DNA of 5,197 bases, taken from Actinomycetota bacterium (lineage in GTDB: Bacteria > Actinomycetota > Actinomycetes > Streptosporangiales > Streptosporangiaceae). Within the stretch, counting starts at the first letter, position 1. Each line of letters starts with the position of its first letter. This document shows positions 1 through 5,197 of the stretch, piece by piece. Below the pieces are notes generated by a model. It made no database searches and was not told where the DNA came from. It saw nothing but the letters and a program-made list of their open reading frames with translations. The stretch is taken from assembly GCA_003140115.1 (NCBI GenBank), contig PLIQ01000081.1, positions 4,744 through 9,940 on the forward strand. Reading direction: 5' to 3'. The position numbers were made by a program, and so were the translations under genes.

Positions 1-508
1 ACAGGTACTCGGTGAGCGAGCCGCCGAGCAGCAGGCCCACCGCGCCGCCGGCCCCGGCGATCGCGCCGAACACGCCGAACGCCGTGTTGCGCTCCTTTGG
101 CTCGGTGAAGGTGGTGGTCAGCAGCGACAGCGCCGAGGGCACCAGGATCGCGGCGAACGCGCCCTGGCAGGCCCGCGCGGTGATCAGCATGGTGAAGTTG
201 ACCGAGGCGCCGCCGATGGCCGAGACCCCGGCGAAGCCTGTCAGTCCGGTCAGGAACGTGACTCTCCGGCCCAGCAGGTCAGACAGCTTGCCGCCGAGCA
301 GCAGCAAGCTACCGAACGACAGCGTGTACGCGGTGAGCACCCACTGCCGGTCCACCGTCGAGAAATGCAGCGCATGCTGTGCCGACGGCAACGCGATATT
401 CATCACCGTCAGGTCCAGCACCACCATCAGCTGCGCTAGGCCGATCACCCAAAGCAGCAGCCAGCGCCGTCGGTCCAGGCCGCCACCGGCAACCGTGGCT
501 TCAGCCAT
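1..508 (-). CDS. DHA2-family (EmrB/QacA-like) MFS drug exporter, 5' part only
   Basis: The minus strand from 508 is open to the window edge, giving 169 codons of the N-terminal part of a major facilitator transporter; the 3' part lies outside. About five membrane segments are visible (roughly residues 17-35, 57-72, 85-103, 107-130, 143-161). Family signatures are clear: the DHA2 motif in helix 1 (LDLTVMNIALP, 31-41), motif A between helices 2 and 3 (GGKLSDLLGRR, 72-82), the helix-4 motif with R112 and Q115-G116, and a glycine-rich helix-5 antiporter motif (GAGGAVGLLLGG, 152-163). The usual GP of that motif is replaced by AVG. Family knowledge: 14-helix proton-driven exporters of drugs and antibiotics in the cytoplasmic membrane. 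The ATG at 508 is preceded by GGAG with a 10-nt gap; an in-frame GTG at 517 is less likely because it sits almost on that site. It diverges from the flavoenzyme at 902, so export of that enzyme's product or substrate is plausible but inferred. Confidence 0.93.
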   Translation of the reverse strand, partial: MAEATVAGGGLDRRRWLLLWVIGLAQLMVVLDLTVMNIALPSAQHALHFSTVDRQWVLTAYTLSFGSLLLLGGKLSDLLGRRVTFLTGLTGFAGVSAIGGASVNFTMLITARACQGAFAAILVPSALSLLTTTFTEPKERNTAFGVFGAIAGAGGAVGLLLGGSLTEYL

Positions 509-556
509 GACGATCACACTCCGCTCCCTTGCTAACACGCCTTATTGGACTCCGCG

Positions 557-573
557 TCGGCGTTTGACGCCGA
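557..573. promoter_or_regulatory. Palindromic operator-like site on the exporter side
   Basis: TCGGCGT-TTG-ACGCCGA is a perfect inverted repeat with 7-bp arms and a 3-bp centre. It lies about 49 bp upstream of the exporter ATG (508), where a repressor would cover the promoter or early leader of the minus-strand gene. Its sequence differs from the palindrome at 849-865, so it would be read by a different protein or be a hairpin. An operator role is inferred; GC-rich DNA yields some such repeats by chance. Confidence 0.4.
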
Positions 574-832
574 GATCGCCTTTGCAGTCTTGTGACCAGG
601 CAGGTCAGCGGTCCTCGCCTGATCCAGGTGATTCGCCCCCGAGACCCTCAGGCGGCCGCGCTGGCCGGCGAGCTCCGATAGCACCCCGGTCGGCCATCGC
701 CCACCCGTTGACGTCGGGTGTCGCCGCGATCCCATCCCGTCCCGCGTTGTCCTGATGCGGCGAATCACCACGATCCGGTGATGACCTCTTACCTGCCTGA
801 AACTGCTGGCCGATTCACAAGTCAGCAAGCCA

Positions 833-838
833 TAGGTT
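833..838 (+). promoter_or_regulatory. Possible -10 element for the flavoenzyme gene
   Basis: TAGGTT resembles the actinobacterial -10 hexamer, and a start about 7 nt downstream would place the 849-865 palindrome just inside the transcribed region, a common repressor position. No good -35 hexamer is present at 16-19 bp upstream, so the call is tentative. Confidence 0.22.
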
Positions 839-848
839 GCCGCGCGCC

Positions 849-865
849 GTCTCGCTTAGCGAGAC
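849..865. promoter_or_regulatory. Perfect 17-bp palindromic operator upstream of the flavoenzyme
   Basis: GTCTCGCTTAGCGAGAC has two 8-bp arms around a single central T and is perfectly symmetric. It ends 36 bp before the ATG at 902. Size, symmetry and position fit a site for a dimeric repressor of the TetR type, a group that often controls flavin enzymes and MFS pumps in actinomycetes. The assignment to TetR is inference: no regulator gene is in the window, and it may lie beyond the exporter. A short hairpin in the leader is the alternative. Confidence 0.5.
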
Positions 866-901
866 TCGAAGGTATCTGACGCTGCTTCGGAGGAGTCTGA
901 C

Positions 902-2224
902 ATGGCGCGCGCTCAGGGAGAACACGCTGTCGTCCTGGGCGCGAGCATGGCGGGCCTGCTGACCGCTCGGGTGCTGAGCGAGTCGTTCCGCGAGGTCACC
1001 GTCATCGAGCGCGACGTGCTTCCCGCCGAGGCCGGTCAGCGGCGCGGCGTTCCGCAGGGGCGGCACCTGCACGCGCTGCTCTGCCGCGGCGGGCAGATTC
1101 TCGACGACCTGTTCCCCGGCCTGACCAAGCAGGTCGCCGAGGCCGGTGCCCCGGTCGGGGACCTGCTCGGCAACATCCGGTGGTTCCTGTCCGGGCATCG
1201 CCTCGCCCAGGCCGACATCGGCCAGCCCGTCCTGTTCGCTACCCGGCCGGTGCTCGAGGCGCACGTCCGGTCGATGGTAAAGGGCCTCAGCGGCGTGACC
1301 TTCCTCGAGGGCCGCGACATCATCGGGCCGGTGGCCGCGGGAAACAAGCGGCGGGTGACCGGGGTCCGGGTCCGTTCCGACGGCGGAGCCGAGGATGTCA
1401 TCGACGCCGGCCTGATCGTGGATACCACCGGCCGCGCCTCACGGGCGCCGGCGTGGCTTGAGGAACTGGGCTACGCCCGGCCTGTCGCGGAGAAGGTGAC
1501 CGTCGACGTCGCCTACGCGACGCGGAGCTACCGGCTGCCGCCAGATGTACTGGGCACGGACCAGCTGATCATGAACTTCTGGACCCCGGAGCATCCGCGT
1601 GCCGCCGGCCTGGAGAAGACCGGTGACCGGTTCCTGCTGACCGCCGCCGGGCTGCTCGGCGACCACCCGCCGACCGATCCGAAAGGCTTCGGCGAGTTCG
1701 TCGCGAGCCTGCGGTTCCCGGACATCCCCGAAGCCATCAGGGCCGGCGAGCCCCTCGACGACCCGGTCGCGTTCCGCTATCCGGCGAACGTCCGGCAGCG
1801 CTACGAGCGGATGCGGGACTTCCCCGAGGGCTTCCTCGTTCTCGGCGACGCGGTGTGCGCCTTCAACCCGATCTACGGCCAGGGCATGACGTCTGCCGCG
1901 CTCCAGGCGATCGCGCTGCGCGGGCTACTGGCCGACGGGCAGCCGCTGACCTGGCGCCGGCACTTCCAGGCGATGGCCAAGGCGGTCGATGACCCCTGGA
2001 CCATCTCGACCAGCAACGACCTGGGCTTCCCGGGCGTGACCGGGAAGCGCACGCCCCTCGTCCGGATCGTGAACGCCTACCTGCCCCGGCTGCACGAGCT
2101 CGGGGAGCGGGATCCGGACGCCGCCGCGGCGTTCCTCCGGGTCGTCGGGCTGCTTGAGCGCCCCCAGACGATGCTGCGGCCGAGACTCGCACTGCGGGTG
2201 CTGACCAGGCGGTGGCAGTCCTAG
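902..2224 (+). CDS. FAD-dependent monooxygenase/epoxidase-like oxidoreductase
   Basis: This 440-residue protein has the layout of class A flavin monooxygenases (PHBH fold). An N-terminal dinucleotide-binding motif, a GxGxxG variant reading GASMAG (13-18), is followed by ERD (36-38), where E36 should bind the ribose of FAD. The segment RGVPQGRHLH (48-57) is typical of a large actinobacterial family of squalene-epoxidase-like flavoproteins. A second nucleotide motif, DTTGR (174-178), follows, and the FAD pyrophosphate and ribityl motif is GD (315-316) leading into NPIYGQGMT (322-330). These enzymes use FADH2 and O2 to hydroxylate or epoxidise organic substrates in the cytosol. The substrate cannot be read from sequence. 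The length is that of a complete protein. The ATG has a strong GGAGGAG site 6 nt upstream (889-895), and no better start is needed. It is transcribed away from the exporter at 508 and preceded by a palindromic operator, consistent with inducible expression. A tailoring enzyme, a polyether-type epoxidase relative or an antibiotic-inactivating hydroxylase are all possible. Confidence 0.9.
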   Translation: MARAQGEHAVVLGASMAGLLTARVLSESFREVTVIERDVLPAEAGQRRGVPQGRHLHALLCRGGQILDDLFPGLTKQVAEAGAPVGDLLGNIRWFLSGHRLAQADIGQPVLFATRPVLEAHVRSMVKGLSGVTFLEGRDIIGPVAAGNKRRVTGVRVRSDGGAEDVIDAGLIVDTTGRASRAPAWLEELGYARPVAEKVTVDVAYATRSYRLPPDVLGTDQLIMNFWTPEHPRAAGLEKTGDRFLLTAAGLLGDHPPTDPKGFGEFVASLRFPDIPEAIRAGEPLDDPVAFRYPANVRQRYERMRDFPEGFLVLGDAVCAFNPIYGQGMTSAALQAIALRGLLADGQPLTWRRHFQAMAKAVDDPWTISTSNDLGFPGVTGKRTPLVRIVNAYLPRLHELGERDPDAAAAFLRVVGLLERPQTMLRPRLALRVLTRRWQS

Positions 2225-2268
2225 CTTTCTTAAGCGGCTCTTCTACGCGACGTCGAACTCGTTGCCCG

Positions 2269-2305
2269 AGCGGTCCAGCCGTGCACTGCCACGGGCTGGA
2301 CCGCT
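2269..2305. terminator. Shared terminator between convergent genes
   Basis: AGCGGTCCAGCC and GGCTGGACCGCT form a perfect 12-bp GC-rich stem around a 13-nt loop. On the plus strand the stem is followed by a GC stretch and then TTTT (2313-2316). On the minus strand it follows the 680-residue gene's stop by 17 bp and has no T-run, like the tail-less hairpins common in actinomycetes. It lies between the stops at 2224 and 2323 and probably ends both transcripts. Confidence 0.8.
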
Positions 2306-2322
2306 TCGCGCGTTTTGCCGGA

Positions 2323-4365
2323 TCAGATGATCGCCACGGTGATGAGCGGATTTGTATATGGGGGTCCTGGCTCGTCACCACACCAGCCCGTATGCACCGG
2401 GTCGGATGTGGCGCCGCCTGCCGAATTGAAGGCCCTGGTGTCCGCGTAGAGCTCGAAGCTATAGCAACCAGCCGGAGCGCCTGCAGGGAGGTAATACACG
2501 CCGCTGAAGCTGAACGACGTCGCCGACGGATCCCCGCTTGCGGTGTACCACTGCGAATCAGGCGGGTTCGTCGTGGCCGGGACCGGGCTGATGCCACCGC
2601 AGCCGCCGACGCTGACCAGAGCCTGGCGCAGGTGCGCTGAGCTCACGGCGGCGGTGAACCGCAGCGCGATGGCGCTTCCCGAGGTGTCGATCAGCGCGCA
2701 CCCCGATGCTGGCGGGTAGGCCGTCATCCATGCCGTCGGGTCGATCGGACCGCCCACGCCGGTGGTTGGCTGCCAGCTCACGTTGAACGGTGTCGGATGC
2801 GGGGCACTGCCGTCGACCACGAGCAGCAGGGTCCGGGCCGGAGACAGCGGGATCGGGTTCAGCGACGCGTCGGCTAGTTCGAGGGTCAGCAGGTAGACAC
2901 CGTCGGCCTTGGCGTCGCTCCAGTCCATCAGCATGTTCGTGTACGGGCCTGACTCGGCGGACAGCTCTGAGATCGCGTACCAGCCGCTCGGATTGACCGG
3001 CTGGATCACCACTGGCGGCGAAGGGAACGGCCGCGGCACGGTCCAGGTATCCAGTATCGGAGCCGGCGAGCTGAACGACGCCGGAGCCGGAGTCGGGATG
3101 CCTGAGCCTGGAGCGTACTGCGACATGATGCGGTAGTAGGCCGCAGCCGGGTAGGCCACGCCGCCGTACAGGTACAGCTCACCGTAGAAGGTGGCGGTCG
3201 CCGGGCAGGCCGGCGGGACAGCGAGGTCGCTCTGATCGCAGGTGCAGCCGCCAGACGGCGGGACTACCGGCCGAGGCTGGCTGACTCTCGTCGCGAACCC
3301 GGTGGCACCGCTGAAGGTACCGCCGCCTGAGTAGGGCTCAGAGACCGGCAGCAGGCCGACATACTGGAAGCCGAGTTGGTCGGGGTTAACCTGCGGTGGC
3401 GTGCACGGGACCGGAGAGGCGATCGCGATCGGCGATGCCTGCACGATGACCGGCGGAATCGGGTTGTCTCCCCACGCGATGTCGAAGGCGCCGTCGTAGA
3501 TCGTCTGGGTGCCGCCGGAAAGGGCCTGGGTGACGACGATGCTCACGTCAGGCACCGCGATGAACTCATACCACTCGGGTACGAAGACATCGATGCAGCG
3601 CCAGAAAGGACCGTAGTACCGACCAGGGTCGATCTGGGCCGGCATCCCGGAATCGGCGGCCTCGCCTCCGGCGCGTGCCGCAAGCGGCGGGGTGACCTGC
3701 CGGGCGAAGGCTGGCGCTCGCAGCAGGCTGGCGAGCTGCGTCACATCGTCGCCGAACCCGCCGGAACTGCGGGCGGCGCTGAGCACGGCCCCGGCCCGTG
3801 CGCCTAGTGCCGCTTCGAGGTCACCGCCGACCCGCAACCGCTCGACGTGGGCTGCCGGCTGCGGCGCGGTCGCCTGTGCCGATGGCGCGGTCACCAGGTC
3901 GGCAACCGTCGGCCTGGTGAAGACTTCCGGGAAGCAAATGCGCTCCTCGCGCCAGCGCAGGATCCACTCGATCTCGAAGGCCGGGATCCAGAAGCAAAAA
4001 TCACCACAGACATCGGTCTGCACCGTGGTGACCAGCTCCCGCTTGCAGGACACGGGGAACAGCCATCCCCACGGCCACGGCTCAGGGAAGAAACCCCAAT
4101 AGTCGCACACGGTGTCGAACACCTCGACGGTCGCGTACGGCACGGGAAGGTCGATGCCGGTGGCCGGGTCACGCTGGACGACCTGCCCGCACACCCGGCG
4201 GAACAGCCAGAGGCCAGGGTCCACCTCCCACCGCAATCGCTCAGCGAGCGCGGAAACGGTGTGGCCCTCGAATTCCGATGCTGGCAGCCCGGTCAGGCCC
4301 GAGAGCCGGGCGGCCTGAAGGCCGTTGAGCGGGCGCTCGGCCGGAGTTGGCTTGTTGGTGCTCAT
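2323..4365 (-). CDS. Large Trp/Cys-rich multi-domain protein of unknown function
   Basis: I cannot name a function for this 680-residue protein. It has no signal peptide and no membrane segment. An N-terminal segment (1-56) leads into a compact domain at about 57-158, rich in Trp and with six Cys (59, 87, 107, 120, 124, 144). The domain runs from CGQVVQRDP through PVPYATVEVFD and the PWPWGW tract (96-101) to TDVCGDFCFWIP and ILRWREERICFP. The pattern of a GxVvxxD start, a PVPxAtVeV strand and TDxxGxFxxxIP resembles carboxypeptidase-regulatory-like (transthyretin-type) beta domains. An Ala/Pro-rich linker (about 159-248) follows, then a second beta-looking segment starting at RYYGPFWRC (249-257), a Pro/Gly/Ser-rich stretch with a CTC pair (374-376), and two further beta-rich segments (about 390-540 and 555-680). 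The ATG at 4365 has a strong AGGGGGAG site 5 nt upstream, 27 bp after the preceding gene's stop. It is the last gene of the operon. A structural, adhesive or extracellular protein exported by a non-Sec route is a guess from composition. Confidence 0.88.
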   Translation of the reverse strand: MSTNKPTPAERPLNGLQAARLSGLTGLPASEFEGHTVSALAERLRWEVDPGLWLFRRVCGQVVQRDPATGIDLPVPYATVEVFDTVCDYWGFFPEPWPWGWLFPVSCKRELVTTVQTDVCGDFCFWIPAFEIEWILRWREERICFPEVFTRPTVADLVTAPSAQATAPQPAAHVERLRVGGDLEAALGARAGAVLSAARSSGGFGDDVTQLASLLRAPAFARQVTPPLAARAGGEAADSGMPAQIDPGRYYGPFWRCIDVFVPEWYEFIAVPDVSIVVTQALSGGTQTIYDGAFDIAWGDNPIPPVIVQASPIAIASPVPCTPPQVNPDQLGFQYVGLLPVSEPYSGGGTFSGATGFATRVSQPRPVVPPSGGCTCDQSDLAVPPACPATATFYGELYLYGGVAYPAAAYYRIMSQYAPGSGIPTPAPASFSSPAPILDTWTVPRPFPSPPVVIQPVNPSGWYAISELSAESGPYTNMLMDWSDAKADGVYLLTLELADASLNPIPLSPARTLLLVVDGSAPHPTPFNVSWQPTTGVGGPIDPTAWMTAYPPASGCALIDTSGSAIALRFTAAVSSAHLRQALVSVGGCGGISPVPATTNPPDSQWYTASGDPSATSFSFSGVYYLPAGAPAGCYSFELYADTRAFNSAGGATSDPVHTGWCGDEPGPPYTNPLITVAII

Positions 4366-4392
4366 CTGTACTCCCCCTGTTGCTGATTCATG

Positions 4393-4596
4393 TCATGTGG
4401 AACTGGCGCGCTGTGGCGGCCTGTGGCGGCGGCTGGCGCGCGCCATGTCTAGCGCGAGCTGGATGACCTTGGCCGTTGCGGCCGGGGTCGCGGGTAGTGC
4501 CGTGACCTGCGCCGGCCCGGGACTGGCAGCGCCGGCCGGCGAAGTTGGTGTTCTGGTGCGCGCGAGCGCGCGTCGTCCTTGGCCGCAGCAACTCAT
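4393..4596 (-). CDS. Small Cys-Cys N-terminal protein, translationally coupled
   Basis: This 67-residue protein starts MSCCGQGRRAL, continues through a low-complexity Ala/Pro/Thr segment (about 15-40), has a short possible amphipathic helix (AKVIQLALDMARAS, about 42-55) and ends in a basic Arg-rich tail. No known domain is recognised. The case for a real gene is positional: its ATG overlaps the stop of the upstream membrane-protein gene as ATGA (4596-4593), the classic arrangement for translational re-initiation, and it ends 27 bp before the next start. About three quarters of its codons end in G or C, less than a typical actinomycete gene, so it may be evolving quickly. The Cys pair near the N-terminus could bind metal, form a disulfide or be modified; this is speculation. 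A competing 87-codon frame (4388-4651, minus) lacks the coupled start and is rejected. Confidence 0.65.
   Translation of the reverse strand: MSCCGQGRRALARTRTPTSPAGAASPGPAQVTALPATPAATAKVIQLALDMARASRRHRPPQRASST
4411..4430. repeat. 10-bp tandem direct repeat in the 3' end of the small gene
   Basis: CTGTGGCGGC occurs twice in tandem, flanked by two further copies of CTGGCGCG (4403-4410 and 4433-4440). It falls in the codons for the Arg-rich C-terminal tail of the 67-residue protein. It may reflect slippage or simple low-complexity coding sequence. Confidence 0.6.
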
Positions 4597-5009
4597 GCCG
4601 CCGCCTCCGCTGGCTCGTGGCGGCCTTCGCGCGATCGTGCCGCCTGCTCAAGCAGGCAGGCGGCGCCAGAAAGCGCTAGCCACGTTGCCGCCCGCCGGTA
4701 CCACTTGACGCGGCCAGATCCCCCCGAGCAGCTCAAGGGCGTCCGCGTGGACTCATTCGCGACAAATACGGCAACGGGCAGGGCCACCCACATGCTGGCG
4801 CAGTAGAAGCAGTCCATGACCTGGCCAAGCTGGCTCTGGCCAGCCGCTCGGCGCAGCCGCAGCACCAGGTCAGCCGGGCCGTCTTCTTCGGTCAGCAGAT
4901 GAGTCATCCGCCACGTCGCCAGGGCGGCGAGCGTGAACCTCACCGGCCAGTTCGGCGGATTGGCGCTAGGCGCGGGCGGGATTGCGTGCGCGATACGTCG
5001 AGAAGACAA
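4593..5009 (-). CDS. DUF1360-like small membrane protein
   Basis: This 138-residue protein shows the features I associate with DUF1360 (known in Bacillus and actinomycetes, function unknown): ALATWRMTHLLTEEDGPADL (29-48), an Arg-rich RLRR segment (51-54), a CFYC pair (67-70) followed by SMWVALPVAVFV (72-83), and a final hydrophobic stretch ALSGAACLLEQAA (112-124). Three membrane-seeking segments are likely (about 22-39, 68-84, 107-123), so it should sit in the cytoplasmic membrane. C67 and C70 at the start of the second segment could be a redox or metal-binding CxxC. The start is TTG at 5009, chosen because GGAG (5022-5019), within an AAGGACGGAG stretch, lies 9 nt upstream and no ATG or GTG is available nearby; the next option, GTG at codon 23, would cut into the first helix. 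It is first in a three-gene operon and its stop overlaps the next ATG. Gene identity is firm, family assignment fairly firm, function unknown. Confidence 0.85.
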   Translation of the reverse strand: MSSRRIAHAIPPAPSANPPNWPVRFTLAALATWRMTHLLTEEDGPADLVLRLRRAAGQSQLGQVMDCFYCASMWVALPVAVFVANESTRTPLSCSGGSGRVKWYRRAATWLALSGAACLLEQAARSREGRHEPAEAAA

Positions 5010-5069
5010 TGTATTCGGCTCCGTCCTTTCGTCTCGGTCTTACGTCGGTACGGAGACGGCGAGGCCCGG

Positions 5070-5129
5070 CTAGATACAGCAGATGAGGATTCGGCCGGCC
5101 GAATTACCTGCGGGCAGATAAGTATCTAG
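5070..5129. repeat. Nested inverted repeats: CTAGATAC...GTATCTAG around a 16-bp palindrome
   Basis: The arms CTAGATAC (5070-5077) and GTATCTAG (5122-5129) are exact reverse complements 44 bp apart. Between them sits the perfect palindrome ATTCGGCCGGCCGAAT (5089-5104). The unit lies 61 bp upstream of the operon's start codon. It could be a pair of half-sites around a central operator, or a cruciform/hairpin in a leader RNA. Confidence 0.5.
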
Positions 5130-5173
5130 ACCCGGGACCGGCGCGATCCCTGACTTTTCCTGTCTATCGCTTA

Positions 5174-5192
5174 TTCCCGGATAATTCGGGAA
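5174..5192. promoter_or_regulatory. Near-perfect 19-bp palindrome at the window edge
   Basis: TTCCCGGATAATTCGGGAA is symmetric except for one G/T pair next to the centre; TATTC (5172-5176) and GAATA (5193-5197) extend the symmetry with a shift. It may be an operator for the minus-strand operon or belong to a gene beyond the edge. Confidence 0.38.
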
Positions 5193-5197
5193 GAATA

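Larger units (their letters stand above)
509..901. promoter_or_regulatory. Divergent intergenic regulatory region between exporter and flavoenzyme
   Basis: These 393 bp separate two divergently read genes and hold no convincing gene. Open frames across it (a 98-codon minus-strand frame at 532-828 and the tail of a plus-strand frame) encode Arg/Ser/Pro-rich sequence without recognisable domains or good ribosome sites. It contains perfect palindromes at 557-573 and 849-865 and a weaker inverted repeat, ATCACC and GGTGAT with a 7-nt gap, at 764-782. No strong -35/-10 pair stands out. The region must carry promoters for both directions, and the two palindromes suggest ligand-responsive control of one or both genes. 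Confidence 0.7.
5010..5197 (-). promoter_or_regulatory. Upstream regulatory region of the three-gene operon
   Basis: These 188 bp precede the operon's TTG start on the minus strand and are more AT-rich than the rest of the window, especially beyond 5100. No gene is visible. The region holds a perfect 16-bp palindrome (5089-5104), a surrounding 8-bp inverted repeat pair (5070-5077 and 5122-5129), and an almost perfect 19-bp palindrome at the edge (5174-5192). The operon promoter is expected here, but no convincing -35/-10 pair for the housekeeping sigma factor was found, so an alternative sigma factor is possible. Confidence 0.55.

Noticed and set aside
708..713. TTGACG as a -35 element for the flavoenzyme
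   Set aside because: No acceptable -10 hexamer at 16-19 bp downstream, and it lies nearly 200 bp before the start codon.
12..755. 247-codon plus-strand open frame
   Set aside because: Mostly antisense to the exporter gene, which has clear MFS motifs in its own frame; the product is low-complexity Ser/Pro/Arg sequence with no ribosome site.
764..782. ATCACC / GGTGAT inverted repeat as a third operator
   Set aside because: Arms of only 6 bp with a 7-nt gap are expected by chance at this length; noted within the intergenic entry only.
532..828. 98-codon minus-strand open frame in the divergent intergenic region
   Set aside because: Arg/Ser/Thr-rich product with no domain and no good ribosome site; it would fill a region expected to hold promoters and it spans the 557-573 and 764-782 inverted repeats.
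1863..2597. 244-codon minus-strand open frame crossing the terminator
   Set aside because: Antisense to the end of the flavoenzyme and overlapping the 680-residue gene; Arg/Ser/Ala-rich shadow running through the 12-bp terminator stem.
3847..4386. 179-codon plus-strand frame
   Set aside because: Antisense shadow of the N-terminal part of the 680-residue protein, whose frame shows the coherent domain and a strong ribosome site.
4388..4651. 87-codon minus-strand frame overlapping the small Cys-Cys gene
   Set aside because: Very Arg/Gln/His-rich, no coupled start; the alternative frame starts exactly at the ATGA overlap.
4325..4708. Plus-strand 127-codon frame with an internal signal-peptide-like stretch (ATG at 4445, MSSASWMTLAVAAGVAGS)
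   Set aside because: Tempting because it looks like a secretion signal followed by LAAPA, but it is antisense to the coupled operon, lacks a clear ribosome site, and its remainder is Pro/Arg-rich without a domain. Hydrophobic antisense runs are common opposite GC-rich Ala/Thr codons.

Overview
The window is high-GC DNA with the G/C-rich codon third positions, purine-rich ribosome binding sites and gene style of an actinomycete (Streptomyces-like or a related soil actinobacterium; the genus cannot be resolved from this stretch). I see five protein-coding genes in two unrelated blocks that converge on a shared terminator. There are no RNA genes, insertion sequences or CRISPR arrays.

Left block (1-2224): the 5' part of a DHA2/EmrB-type drug exporter gene reads leftward off the window edge (508 to 1). 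Diverging from it is a 440-residue FAD-dependent monooxygenase or epoxidase-like gene (902-2224). The 393-bp intergenic region between them carries two different perfect 17-bp interrupted palindromes, one on each gene's side (557-573 and 849-865). They look like repressor operators, but no regulator gene lies in the window. The layout suggests a small resistance, detoxification or secondary-metabolism unit, an oxidative tailoring enzyme beside an efflux pump.

Boundary (2225-2322): a 12-bp perfect inverted repeat (2269-2305) lies between the convergent stop codons and probably terminates both transcripts.

Right block (5009 down to 2323, minus strand): a compact three-gene operon. In order of transcription it encodes a small membrane protein with the features of the DUF1360 family (TTG start), a 67-residue protein beginning with a Cys-Cys pair whose ATG overlaps the previous stop as ATGA, and a 680-residue Trp/Cys-rich, apparently multi-beta-domain protein with no signal peptide. 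None has a function I can name. The tight coupling makes this the best candidate in the window for an undescribed system. Its upstream region (5010-5197) is relatively AT-rich and holds nested palindromes suggestive of regulation.
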